A stretch of 64,000 bases of DNA from Achatina immaculata (GCA_009760885.1 CM019721.1:21631639-21695638); one strand, 5' to 3'; shown: positions 44,995 through 56,234, counted from the stretch's first letter. Numbers and translations: made by a program. Notes: generated by a model not told the origin, from the letters alone.

Positions 44995-47900
44995 CTTGTC
45001 TTTTTGTAGACTGTGAAGGTCAGTTCAGCGGTTGTATTAGATATGTGGGGTGGGAGGTGAATCTTGTAGATTGTGAGGTCAGTTCAGTGGCTGTGTTAGA
45101 TATATGGGGTGGGAGGTGTATCTTGTCTTCTTGTAGATTATGAAGGTCAGTTCAGTGGCTGTGTTAGATATATGGGGTGGGAGGTGAATCTTGTCTTCTT
45201 GTAGATTGTGAAGGTCAGTTCAGTGGCTGTGTTAGATATAGGGGTGGGAGGTGAATCTTGTCTTCTTGTAGATTGTGAGGTCAGTTCAGTGGCTGTGTTA
45301 GATATATGGGGTGGGAGGTGAATCTTGTCTTCTAGTAGATTATGACGGTCAGTTCAGTGGCTGTGTTAGATATATGGGGTGAGAGGTGAATCTTGTCTCT
45401 TGTAGATTGTGAAGGTCAGTTCAGTGGCTGTGTTAGATATATGGGGTGGGGGGTGAATCTTGTCTTCTTGTAGATTGTGAGGTCAGTTCAGTGGCTGTGT
45501 TAGATATATGGGGTGGGAGGTGAATCTCGTCTTCTTGTAGATTATGAGGGTCAGTTCAGTGGCTGTGTTAGATATATGGGGTGAGAGGTGAATCTTGTCT
45601 TCTTGTAGATTATGAAGGTCAGTTCAGTGGCTGTGTTAGATATATGGGGTGGGAGGTGAATCTTGTAGATTGTAAGGTCAGTTCAGCGACTGTGTTAGAT
45701 ATGTGGGGTGGGAAGAGAATCTTGTCTTCTTGTAGATTGTGAGGTCAGTTCAGTGGCTGTGTTAGATATATGGGGTGGGAGGTGAATCTTGTCTTCTTGT
45801 AGATTATGAAGGTCAGTTCAGTGGCTGTGTTAGATATATGGGGTGGGAGGTGAATCTTGTCTTCTTGTAGATTGTGAAGGTCAGTTCAGTGGCTGTGTTA
45901 GATATATGGGGTGGGAGGTGAATCTTGTCTTCTTGTAGATTGTGAGGTCAGTTCAGTGGCTGTGTTAGATATATGGGGTGGGAGGTGAATCTTGTCTTCC
46001 TGTAGATTACGAAGGTCAGTTCAGTGGCTGTGTTAGATATATGGGGTGGGAGGTGAATCTTGTCTTCTTGTAGATTGTGAAGGTCAGTTCAGTGGCTGTG
46101 TTAGATATATGGGGTGGGAGGTGAATCTTGTAGATTGTAAGGTCAGTTCAGCGACTGCGTTAGATATGTGGGGTGGGAGGAGAATCTTGTCTTCTTGTAG
46201 ATTGTGAGGTCAGTTCAGTGGCTGTGTTAGATATATGGGGTGGGAGGTGAATCTTGTCTTCTTGTAGATTGTGAGGTCAGTTCAGTGGCTGTGTTAGATA
46301 TATGGGGTGGGAGGTGAATCTTGTCTTCTTGTAGATTATGAAGGTCAGTTCAGTGGCTGTGTTAGATATATGGGGTGGGAGGTGAATCTTGTCTTCTTGT
46401 AGATTATGAAGGTCAGTTCAGTGGCTGTGTTAGATATATGGGGTGGGAGGATAATCTTGTCTTCTTGTAGATTGTGAAGGTCAGTTCAGTGGCTGTGTTA
46501 GATATATGGGTTGGGAGGTGAATCTTGTAGATTGTGAGGTCAGTTCAGCGACTGTGTTAGATATGTGGGGTGGGAGGAGAATCTTGTCTTCTTGTAGATT
46601 ATGAAGGTCAGTTCAGTGGCTGTGTTAGATATATGGGGTGGGAGGTGAATCTTGTCTTCTTGTAGATTGTGAGGTCAGTTCAGAGGCTGTGTTAGATATA
46701 TGGGGTGGGAGGTGAATCTTGTCTTCTTGTAGATTATGAAGGTCAGTTCAGTGGCTGTGTTAGATATATGGGGTGGGAGGTGAATCTTGTCTTCTTGTAG
46801 ATTATGAAGGTCAGTTCAGTGGCTGTGTTAGATATATGGGGTGGGAGGATAATCTTGTCTTCTTGTAGATTACGAAGGTCAGTTCAGTGGTTGTGTTAGA
46901 TATATGGGGTGGAGAATATTCTTGTCTTCTTGTAGATTGTGAGGTAAATTCAGCGGCTGTGTTAGATATGTGGGGTGGGAGGAGAATCTCGTAGATTGTG
47001 AAGGTCAGTTCAGCGACTGTGTTAGATATGTGGGGTAGGAGGTGAATCTTGTCTTCTTGTAGATTGTGAGGTCAGTTCAGTGGCTGTGTTAGATATATGG
47101 GGTGAGAGGTGAATCTTGTCTTCTTGTAGATTGTGAAGTTCAGTTCAGCGACTGTGTTAGATATGTGGGGTGGGAGGAGAATCTTGTCTTCTTGTAGATT
47201 GTGAAAGTCAGTTCAGTGGCTGTGTTAGATATATGGGGTGGAGAATATTCTTGTCTTCTTGTAGATTGTGAGGTAAGTTCAGCGGCTGTGTTAGATATGT
47301 GGGGTGGGAGGAGAATCTCGTAGATTGTGAAGGTCAGTTCAGCTACTGTGTTAGATATGTGGGGTGGGAGGAGAATCTCGTAGATTGTGAAGGTCAGTTC
47401 AGCGACTGTGTTAGATATATGGGGTGGGAGGTGAATCTTGTCTTCTTGTAGATTGTGAGGTCAGTTCAGTGGCTGTGTTAGATATATGGGGTGAGAGGTG
47501 AATCTTGTCTTCTTGTAGATTGTGAAGGTCAGTTCAGTGGCTGTGTTAGATATATGGGGTGGGAGGTGAATCTTGTCTTCTTGTAGATTGTGAGGTCAGT
47601 TCAGTGGCTGTGTTAGATATATGGGGTGAGAGGTGAATCTTGTCTTCTTGTAGATTATGAAGGTCAGTTCAGTGGCTGTGTTAGATATATGGGGTGAGAG
47701 GTGAATCTTGTCTTGTTGTAGATTATGAAGGTCAGTTCAGTGGCTGTGTTAGATATATGGGGTGAGAGGTGAATCTTGTCTTCTTGTAGATTTTGAAGGT
47801 CAGTTCAGTGGCTGTGTTAGATATATGGGGTGGGAGGTGAATCTTGTAGATTGTAAGGTCAGTTCAGCGACTGTGTTAGATATGTGGGGTGGGAGGAGAA

Positions 47901-48417
47901 TCTTGTCTTCTTGTAGATTGTGAAGGTCAGTTCAGTGGCTGTGTTAGATATATGGGGTTGGAGGTGAATCTTGTCTTGTTGTAGATTATGAAGGTCAGTT
48001 CAGTGGCTGTGTTAGATATATGGGGTGGGAGGATAATCTTGTCTTCTTGTAGATTGTGAGGTAAGTTCAGCGGCTGTATTAGATATGTGGGGTGGGAGGA
48101 GAATCTCGTAGATTGTGAAGGTCAGTTCAGCGACTGTGTTAGATATGTGGGGTGGGAGGAGAATCTCGTAGATTGTGAAGGTCAGTTCAGCGACTGTGTT
48201 AGATATGTGGGGTAGGAGGTGAATCTTGTCTTCTTATAGATTGTGAGGTCAGTTCAGTGGTTGTGTTAGATATGTGGGGTGGGAGGTGAATCTTGTAGAT
48301 TATGAAGGTCAGTTCAGTGGCTGTATTAGATATATGGGGTGGGAGGTGAATCTTGTCTTCTTGTGGATTGTGAGGTCAGTTCAGTGGCTGTGTTAGATAT
48401 GTGGGGTGGGAGGAGAT
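44995..48417. repeat. 68-bp minisatellite, about 50 copies (3.4 kb)
   Basis: The unit contains 'aggtcagttcagtggctg' then 'tgttagatatatggggtgg' and 'gaggtgaatcttgtcttctt'. A short subtype of about 57 bp lacks 'cttcttgtag' and pairs with gcgactg and atatgtgg variants. The short subtype recurs in blocks of several units, giving a higher-order pattern. The array lies wholly inside the PLE composite. Confidence 0.95.
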
Positions 48418-48499
48418 GGAAAGAAAAGCGAATGAAATAATTGAGGAATCTAAGGTATTCCTTAGCTGACGGCATGTTAGCGTGTGAATGGGGGAAGAA

Positions 48500-49066
48500 C
48501 GTTCCACTACCTTCTCACATGTAACACACGGTTCAGAACCTCTTCACAGCATCACATTACAATCCCTCTACCCTAACTATAATCACTTATCCCACCATCT
48601 CCCGGCTAGATTATCGATTACCATTGTATCACTCTTCTCTTCTCTCCATGTACCCCCTCCCCTCTCCCACCCAAATCCTCATTTACAACCCACCTATCAC
48701 ACATTACAAGTCTCCATTTAAACTCTACCATGCGTATTTCTGAACACAGCATCTACAAGCCACAGCTTCTTACAAGTCACAGCTAAGTGCTCCATTCATT
48801 GTATTTTATTTTATTCTAATTTTTTCCCATCCATATTTTTTACATTGCATTCATGTGAATTTATACGTTATCTCCTCTCTTTATTTCTTCATCCTGTGTG
48901 GTTTTTTTTTTTTTTGTATGATTAAGAGTCGCGCCGAAATGTCACAACTGTGTACTCGTAAAGTAATAAAGCTGTTCCTACGTTTTTTTCCTGGATTATA
49001 CATTGTGTTATCACAGCTTTACTGCAGTTGTTTCATGCATATTTATATACTTATACACTAATTACG
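48500..49066 (+). other. Inverted PLE terminal region with extended tail
   Basis: 3' PLE sequence is in the plus orientation ('ttcagaacctcttcacagc', 'gtcacaactgtgtactcg', 'taaagctgttcctac'). It runs to the extended tail ('tatcacagctttactgcag', 'acttatacactaattacg') and abuts the 15-bp target duplication. Confidence 0.85.
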
Positions 49067-49276
49067 TGTATGCCAGTGAACACACACTATAAGCCTTGTG
49101 CAGTTTAGTTTCTTCATAATAACAGTTCCAACTTTTCTGCATGAACATCATTAGAGATTGCACAATGAAGTTTAGCGTTGCTGTTAATGTAGGATTTATA
49201 ATTTATTAGTGTATTTTATTTGGGGTAGCTTGTTTGCAGTAACGATATTCCTCTGTAGTTTTCACATTTGCTCTTA

Positions 49277-49663
49277 TCACTTTTTTTTTAATGCTGGGAT
49301 CATTAATGATTCTGTCCATTCACTAGGGAGTTTTTCTTCTCTCCATATTTGTTGTATTAGTGCACATATCTGTTCATGTAGGTTTAGACCTCCTTCCTTA
49401 ATCAGTTCTGCAGCAATTCCATCTGAACCAGTTGCTTTGTTGTTTCGTAGAGACATGATACCGTAGATGACTTTTTTTAAAGTCTGACACAAGTCTGTAT
49501 TTCTTAGCATGGTAGTGTGCTTCTAGGCTCTTCACAGTTTTGTAGTTTTTCAAAATATTCTTTCCATCTCGTACAGATGTTCTCTTCACTGTTTATCATG
49601 TTTATTACTATCCTTTAAGCTCTGTAGAGGTTGAAAAAACCCTTGCTTTACTGTTTGCAATTC
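49277..49663 (-). pseudogene. LINE-A linker and RT motif 1 in the inverted part
   Basis: MSLRNNKATGSDGIAAELIKEGGLNLHEQ precedes LIQQIWREEKLPSEW on the minus strand. This is closer to an intact sequence than copy 1. The remaining inverted part lies at 51,929-52,449. Confidence 0.8.
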
Positions 49664-50606
49664 ATTACTCATTTCAGAGAATGAGAAACATATTATGCAA
49701 GACATCCTTATCAATGAATGTTAGAAAACGAGTCCTAAAATGCTATATTGAACCTATTTTGTTATATGGAAGTGAGTCATGGACAGGTCTGCACAAAAAT
49801 CATTGAAAGCAGTAGAAATGTAGTTTTTGTTGTGAATCGCCTGGACAGCAAAAATAACTAATGAAGAATGTATGAGAAGAGCAGGAGAGACAAAAAATCT
49901 TGTCAAAAAAATAAGAGAGAGACAATGTACTTTCATAGGACATGCAATGAGAAGAGGGGCCTTTGAAAATATTATAACAACAGGAAAATTAGAAGGAAGA
50001 AGATCCAGAGGAAGACCAAGAGAAATGATACTGGACAGTCTGACGGGATGACACAATAATTGGCGTATAAGTATACAACTATACACTAAGCACTGCAGTA
50101 AAGCTGTGATACTAGAATGTATAAAATCGGAAAAAGTAGGAGCAGCTTTATTACTTAACGATTACAAAGTTGTGACGTTGCGGCGTGAGCCTTAATCATA
50201 CAAAAACATACAGGACGAAGAAATAGAGAGAGGAGATAAAGTATAGATTCACATGAATACTGTTTAAAAAAAATTTTTTTAAAGGAGTACTTAGGTGTAA
50301 ATTGCAAGGTGTGGCTTGTCTGGCGGTGTGTGTCAGGAATGGATCTGGTAGGACGTGGAAATTGTTTAAATAGAGACCTGTGACATGTGGTCGGTGGGTT
50401 GTATCTGGGGGTGGTGGATGGGGAACCGGGGAGGGGAGAGAGAGTGACGCACTACTGGCCTAGCTAGGAGAAATTGAAACAGGTGATTGGGGAAGAGGGG
50501 TTGCAGAGAAAATAGCAGGGTTGCAGAGTAATGCTGTGAGGAAGTTTGAAAAGTAAGAAGGGGTGGATTTAATGGAGAGGTACTATAATGATTGAAGAAG
50601 ATGATG

Positions 50607-50987
50607 TTACGTGTAACTAAACAGAGAGTTTAACCCATGTTGTTCCAGCGTCCCATAATTTTGAATGCAGCAGTTCTCAAGTGCCAGGCGGCTTGTGTTA
50701 TCTGCGTGACATTGTTTAATGGCTGTTACCAGAAAATCAGATTTGCCTCTGTGGTTGGGGCCATTGAAATGATTTGGGACTGGTTTCGAAGCATGCTGGG
50801 CGATGTCGTACAGATGTTTTTGTATGCGGTCCCCTAATCTGAGGCCAGTCTCTCCGATATATGTTATCCTGCATCTTTTGCAAACGATGATATATATCAC
50901 ATTTCGGGACTCGCATGTGAATCCCTCATGAAGAGTGAGGATAATTTTGGGAAAGGTGATTGTTTTCGTTTCCCAAACTATCCTCAC
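50607..50987 (-). pseudogene. PLE GIY-YIG endonuclease, left arm of insertion 2
   Basis: 126 codons are open: ETKTITFPKIILTLHEGF, VIYIIVCK..ITYIGETGLRLGDR, then LNSLFSYT. The Cys-rich motif upstream is absent because the palindrome centre cuts it off. Confidence 0.85.
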
Positions 50988-50994
50988 TCTTCAT

Positions 50995-51315
50995 GAGGGA
51001 TTCACATGCGAGTCCCGAAATGTGATATATGTCATCGTTTGCAAAAGATGCAGGATAACATATATCGGTGAGACTGGCCTCAGATTAGGGGACCGCATGC
51101 AAAAACATCTGTACGACATCGCCCAGCATGCTTCGAAACCAGTCCCAAATCATTTCAATGGCCCCAACCACAGAGGCAAATCTGATTTTCTGGTAACAGC
51201 CGTTAAACAATGTCACGCAGATAACACAAGCCGCCTGGCACTTGAGAACTGCTGCATTCAAAATTATGGGACGCTGGAACAACATGGGTTAAACTCTCTG
51301 TTTAGTTACACGTAA
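50995..51315 (+). pseudogene. PLE GIY-YIG endonuclease, right arm of insertion 2
   Basis: A mirror copy starting at TILTLHEGFTCESRNVIYV and open to LNSLFSYT. It shares ENCCIQNYG with the left arm where the other copies read ENRCIQNYG. This is a second private variant common to both arms. Confidence 0.85.
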
Positions 51316-51928
51316 CATCATCTTCTTCAATCATTATAGTACCTCTCCACTAAATCCACCCCTTCTTACTTTTCAAACTTCCTCACAGCATTACTCTGCA
51401 ACCCTGCTATTTTCTCTGCAACCCCTCTTCCCCAATCACCTGTTTCAATTTCTCCTAGCTAGGCCAGTAGTGCGTCACTCTCTCTCCCCTCCCCGGTTCC
51501 CCATCCACCACCCCCAGATACAACCCACCGACCACATGTCACAGGTCTCTATTTAAACAATTTCCACGTCCTACCAGATCCATTCCTGACACACACCGCC
51601 GGACAAGCCACACCTTGCAATTTACAGCTAAGTACTCCTTTAAAAAAAATTTTTTTTAAACAGTATTCATGTGAATCTATACTTTATCTCCTCTCTCTAT
51701 TTCTTTGTCCTGTATGTTTTTGTATGATTAAGGCTCACGCCGCAACGTCACAACTTTGTAATCGTTAAGTAATAAAGCTGCTCCTACTTTTTTCCGATTT
51801 TATACAGTTTGACGGGATGGTGTGAGAGGAGATCACCAACTGAGCTGATGGCCTGCATGAAGGATCGTGTACTCTGGAGAAGCATAATAGCCAACGCCAG
51901 TCAGCACGGCACATGATGATGATGATGA

Positions 51929-52449
51929 ATTCTTTATAGAATTCCCTGCTTTTCTTATTCTGATGGCATGTCCGTATCTTGCTTACCATGCCCTTCATAT
52001 ATTGTCACTTTTATTGATGAATAACTTTTTGAGTTTTCTTTACATTGTGTGTGGTACTTCTGATTTTTGTTGTTCATGTCATTCAACCATCTCTGTCACA
52101 CTGTTTTTGTGACTGCCTCTCTGCAGACTTCATCAAACCAGTTATTTTTTTAGTTATGGTCTTGACTCCCAGGCATTCTTCCACTGTGTTCTTTATAACG
52201 GTTTTTATATCTTCCCATCTATCGTCAATGCTTTTATTTTCTTAAGTCCCTCTTATGTTTATCTTATGTTTTAGTTCATTTCTGAATTTTTCTTTAGTGT
52301 CTTCTCTTTTCAAAGCACTTCTTTTTATTACTGAGCATTTATTTAATTTACTATAAAAAAATTATCTTCAATCTGAATTTTAATTTAGCTCCCACAAGAT
52401 AATGGTTGGTGCTGCATTCAGTCCGTCTGTAACTTCTGATCTGAAGTAT
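51929..52449 (-). pseudogene. LINE-A linker in the inverted part
   Basis: Minus-strand sense corresponds to LINE-A copy 1 positions of about 1,605-2,135. It begins with the end of the endonuclease (the region after the S-D-H motif) and continues through a basic linker. Stops are frequent. Confidence 0.75.
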
Positions 52450-53918
52450 TATAATACTATCTATTATACTTTTAAACAGATTAAAACCATGCAGCGAGAA
52501 CATACTGTGAGGCTATCAGACAGGTTTTAAGAAGATCAGATCAACCATAAACCAAATATTTTATCTACGTCAAAGAGCAGCAAAGTACTGGGAATATGGA
52601 AAAGAAGTACATAATATCTTCATTGACTTCAAGAAAGTCTATGACAGCATAGATAGGGGCAGCTTATGGAAAATTATGAAAGAATTTGTCTTATATTATA
52701 TATATCTTATATCCTTCCTGTGCCGTTAAACGTCACATAGGGCTCGCAAAGTAGTTCGCCAATTTTTCCTGTCTTCGGTGAGTCTTTCAACCTCATCAAA
52801 GGATTTTATGCCTGTTAACTTGGCCTCTCTTAATAATGTCCTCTTCAGAGTTTCCCGCGGTCTGCCCCTTTTTCTTCGGGCTGTTGTGTTCCACTTGATA
52901 GCTTGTTTTGAAAGAATTTGTGATACCTAATAAATTAGTCAATCTGACCAGAATATGTAAGGAGGATACACAAAATACAGTAATATATAAAGGAAAAAAG
53001 ACAGAACCCTTCTAACAAGGTGATATGTTATCTCCATTACTATTCAACCTAGTACTAGAAAAGTTAATCAGAAAAGTGAAAGAAGAAAGCAGTACAGAAG
53101 AACAAGCTAAAATACTAGGATATGCTGATGACATATACCTGTTGGAGGAAACTATACAAGATGTCATCATCACCTGCATACACCTGAGAGATGTAGCACT
53201 AAAAGTGGGCTTGACCAAGAGTATATGAAGATATCAAGAGACCAGGGGCAGAATGATCCAGATTATATAAATGCTGGAGAGATGATTATCAGGAAAGCAG
53301 AATTATACAAATATCTTGGCACAACCTTCAACAGAAGCAACACAGTAAGCAAGGAAATTAAAATCAGAGTACAGATAGGGAATAAAATATACTTTGCCTC
53401 ACAACACCTGTTAAAATCCAAAATCCTGTCCCAAAACACCAGAATAACAATCTACTAAACTATAATAAGACCAGCCATCTTGTATGGATCAGAAACATGG
53501 AGTACAACAAAGAAAGATGAACAACAATTGGAGATCTTTGAGAACAAGATCCTAATAAGAATCTCTGGGGTGATAAAGGATACCAACAGTGGAGAATGGA
53601 GAGCTAGAAAGAACACTGAACTGAACAGATTATTTACATCCCAACGAATTATAAATGTCTGAAACTGAACAGACTACGCTGGCTGGGGCATGTAGAAAGA
53701 ATGGAAGAGAACAGACAAATGAAAATGGCATATGCACAAGAGATGAGGGAAACAAGACCAAGGGGTAGACCAAGACAGAGATGGAAAGACAACATAGAAG
53801 AGGATATAAAAGAAATTGGTGTCACCAACTGGAGAGAGAAGATTAGGAACAGAGAGGAATGGAGGTGAACTTTACCTGCAGCAATGAGCCTTAATGGCTT
53901 GGAAAGCTGGGGAAGAAG
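52450..53918 (+). pseudogene. LINE-A RT and C-terminal domain, copy 2
   Basis: The sense begins at the RT AGFR region (here mutated), then FIDFKKVYDSIDRG, followed by the LINE-D insertion. It resumes with LSPLLFNLVLEKLIRKVKE and LGYADDIYLLEE (intact YADD), then YKYLGTTFNRSNTVSKE and AILYGSETWSTTKKDE. It ends with RLRWLGHVERMEENRQMK and RPRGRPRQRWKDNIEE. The GHxxRM and GRPRxRW motifs are typical of RTE-type C-termini. Several stops interrupt it, for example at 53,216 and 53,456. Confidence 0.85.
52689..52910 (-). mobile_element. LINE-D 3'-end insertion in LINE-A
   Basis: The last 222 bp of LINE-D including a TATATA-rich tail are flanked by an 11-bp duplication 'gaaagaatttg' (52,678-52,688 and the overlapping 52,910-52,920). 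Confidence 0.9.
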
Positions 53919-53927
53919 ATTAGTGTA

Positions 53928-54834
53928 ATTACAACACACTAACATAAAACACATTGTTTACCCACACACTGTACTGTGGTAGTATGTGTGTGTGTGTGGC
54001 TAACTGTCTTAAAGTGGTGAACTCTGATACTTCTAAACATAATCACTCTCATCCTGGTCCTAATCTCATCCTATAATAATCTGACTTTGACTCTCTCTCT
54101 ATCTCTAAGCCTTAAATATCCCCTACAAAATCTTCCTAGGTTTCGTGAATACTCCATCATGAAAAACTACATTCACGTGAATTTACCTTTTTTATAAACT
54201 TTAGTTTCTAAAACAAACAATTTCCTAAAAACTAAATCTCTAATACTAAATCTAGTCTGTTGCATCAACAACTGACACTTTAACTTTTTCCCTAACCTAA
54301 CCTCAAATATATAACCTCAAATAACCATGCAAATTTACACTACTGGTCGAAGTTACCTGAGCTGACTTTCTATTTTCAGGTGGACAAAAAAAAAATCAAT
54401 ATTACAACAAGTGACTGAACCAAGTACCCTTACTTTTAGAAATTATTACTTCCCTAACAAAATACCATCACACTGTAAGTTATAAGTCTTTCTGCAAACA
54501 GTGGCCTCTTCCTGACAACTGAATGTAATTGAAACAGCCATTAACTGTGGCACACAAGTAATAACAAAAAATATGTGATCTAGACACTTCTTGGAAGTTA
54601 TATAATTTGTTTTTTTTTTGTACTACATAAATCATAATTAACCAGAATGAAGGGTTTTCACCTGTAAATTATGCTTGCCACACAGCACTTGTCTACGGGT
54701 TAACAGAACAGACATTGAAAAACTTAACTCATTTCTGCCAGACATGTTCTTTAATTAGGCTTACACCTGGCTGGAGTAACTATGACAGCCTAACATCAAG
54801 ACAGACATGACTAGAGTCTTCTAGCACAGACAAA
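53928..54834. other. Apparently unique DNA
   Basis: No gene is recognised. A minus-strand 'gctcag|gtaact' donor-like site is at about 54,353, with an open stretch upstream, but its acceptor is unconvincing. Confidence 0.4.
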
Positions 54835-55535
54835 GAAGGAGGAGTAAAATCTGTACTTGAAATAATGAGGAGTAAAATCTGTATTTGAAATAATGAGGAG
54901 TAAAATCTGTATTTGAAATAATGAGGAGTAAAATCTGTATTTGAAATAATGAGGAGTAAAATCTGTATTTGAAATATGAGGAGTAAAATCTGTATTTGAA
55001 ATAATGAGGAGTAAAATCTGTATTTGAAATAATGAGGAGTAAAATCTGTATTTGAAATAATGAGGAGTAAAATCTGTATTTGAAATAATGAGGAGTAAAA
55101 TCTGTATTTGAAATAATGAGGAGTAAAATCTGTATTTGAAATAATGAGGAGTAAAATCTGTATTTGAAATAATGAGGAGTAAAATCTGTATTTGAAATAA
55201 TGAGGAGTAAAATCTGTACTTGAAAGAAGGAGTAGTAAAATCTGTACTTGAAATAATGAGGAGTAAAATCTGTACTTGAAAGAAGGAGGAGTAAAATCTG
55301 TACTTGAAATAATGAGGAGTAAAATCTGTACTTGAAAGAAGGAGGAGTAACATCTGTATTTGAAATAATGAGGAGTAAAATCTGTACTTGAAAGAAGGAG
55401 GAGTAAAATCTGTACTTGAAAGAAGGAGGAGTAAAATCTGTACTTGAAAGAAGGAGGAGTAAAATCTGTACTTGAAAGAAAGAGGAGTAAAATCTGTGCT
55501 TGAAAGAAGGAGGAGTAAAATCTGTACTTGAAATA
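54835..55535. repeat. 28-bp minisatellite, about 25 copies, two ordered subtypes
   Basis: Subtype a has 'gaaataatgaggagtaaaat' then 'ctgtattt'. Subtype b has 'gaaagaaggaggagtaaaat' then 'ctgtactt'. The left half is pure a, the middle alternates a and b, and the right end is pure b. Both minus frames stay open, which is a repeat effect. Confidence 0.95.
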
Positions 55536-55830
55536 AATAAATTAAAAAAACAAACAAAAAGTCTCAATCAGAACATACACAAATATTCAATTTTAAATAG
55601 TTACTGTTGGAAATGTTCTGTGTGAAACAAGGAATGTAACAATATGTCACAATATGTAGCACATTAAACTAATAGTGTGATCAGTGTGTAACTTTTCAAT
55701 CAGTTGTGAAGCACTCAACTCATAATTTCTAAGATTAATCAGGCATGCACAAAACAAATTTCTTAGATAACAAAGATCCAATGATTAATTACCAATAAAT
55801 AAATGATATAATTATTACAAAGCCATCAAT
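55536..55830. other. Unassigned DNA
   Basis: I see no feature. Confidence 0.4.
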
Positions 55831-55990
55831 AGCAGCTGCAATGATTATGATGCTATCAGTAATAGATGCAATGATTGTGAAGCTATCAGTAATAGATGCA
55901 ATGATTATGATGCTATCAGTAATAGATGCAATGATTATGAAGCTATCAGTAATAGATGCAATGATTATGAAGCTATCAGTAATAGATTTA
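55831..55990. repeat. 30-bp tandem repeat, 5 copies
   Basis: The unit contains 'gctatcagtaatagatgcaa' then 'tgattatgat'. Confidence 0.95.
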
Positions 55991-56033
55991 TTAACGTTAA
56001 GTACATAAAAATGGTCATTATTGTAATGTTTAC

Positions 56034-56076
56034 CTGTAACACCTGAACAGAACAGTAACTACGGCAGCAGTCTACT
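56034..56076 (-). other. Candidate 43-nt exon, unassigned
   Basis: On the minus strand an acceptor-like 'ctatttgctgtcaatcag' precedes 43 nt that end 'ttacag|gtaaac'. One frame is open (VDCCRSYCSVQVLQ, after one leading nucleotide). That incoming phase fits the outgoing phase of the candidate exon at 57,089-57,201. There is no homology I recognise. Confidence 0.25.
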
Positions 56077-56099
56077 CTGATTGACAGCAAATAGTACTG

Positions 56100-56123
56100 C
56101 TGCCTCTCTCTCTCTCTCTCTCT
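56100..56123. repeat. (CT)n microsatellite
   Basis: A short (CT)n run followed by CA-rich sequence. Confidence 0.9.
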
Positions 56124-56234
56124 TCACACACACATACACACTCTGCAGATAAACAAAGACTGGAAGAAAAAGAAAGGCGAGAATTTTAATGAGAGAATGG
56201 GAGGGAATGGGGAAATGAAGCTTCAAGAAAGATG

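Larger units (their letters stand above)
40456..49066 (-). mobile_element. PLE composite insertion (8.6 kb) with an RT-bearing copy
   Basis: A 15-bp target duplication 'tgtatgccagtgaac' (40,441-40,455 and 49,067-49,081) brackets the whole block. Inside, read on the minus strand, are an inverted terminal region (48,500-49,066, plus-oriented), a 68-bp minisatellite, an N-terminal region with a 47-bp minisatellite, the RT, the GIY-YIG domain and the 3' region ending at 40,456. LINE-B is inserted at 42,235-43,167. The inverted terminal region has the extended tail, whereas the other end is truncated at 'tgtataaa'. This follows the same plan as the shorter palindromes. Confidence 0.8.
50051..51803. 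mobile_element. Palindromic PLE insertion 2 (1.75 kb)
   Basis: The left arm is on the minus strand and the right arm on the plus strand, with the centre at about 50,983. A target duplication of 16 bp with one mismatch is 'acagtctgacgggatg' (50,035-50,050) and 'acagtttgacgggatg' (51,804-51,819). Both arms carry the same private change GCAA for GAAA in the 'cgccgaaacg' motif (50,179 and 51,742) and the same 'aaaatcgg' in the tail. Confidence 0.9.
49664..51928 (+). mobile_element. LINE-B copy 4 in LINE-A, split by a palindromic PLE
   Basis: The LINE-B 3' end (49,669-50,050 and 51,804-51,928) contains 'atttcagagaatgagaaac' at its 5' limit and a (GAT)n tail. It sits in LINE-A with a short 'aattc' duplication (about 49,659-49,663 and 51,929-51,933). 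It is strongly 5'-truncated. Confidence 0.85.
49214..53918. mobile_element. LINE-A copy 2, 5'-inverted (twin-primed), with nested insertions
   Basis: The left part (49,214-52,449, minus strand) is LINE-A from the linker to RT motif 1. The right part (52,450-53,918, plus strand) continues the same element from the next bases to its 3' end. The two parts meet head to head at 52,449/52,450 and a 9-bp target duplication 'attagtgta' (49,205-49,213 and 53,919-53,927) encloses both. This is the signature of twin priming. It later received LINE-B plus PLE (49,664-51,928) and LINE-D (52,689-52,910). Here the YADD box is intact (53,121-53,132). Confidence 0.85.

Noticed and set aside
40441..49081. LTR retrotransposon
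   Set aside because: No long direct terminal repeats, primer-binding site, protease or integrase were seen. RT wording and GIY-YIG identify a PLE.
54353..54420. Exon-like open stretch before a 'gctcag|gtaact' site (minus strand)
   Set aside because: The acceptor is poor and the stretch includes a long T-run. Too weak to list as a feature.
54811..55567. Two 248-codon minus-strand ORFs
   Set aside because: They lie in the 28-bp minisatellite and use the same period in two frames.
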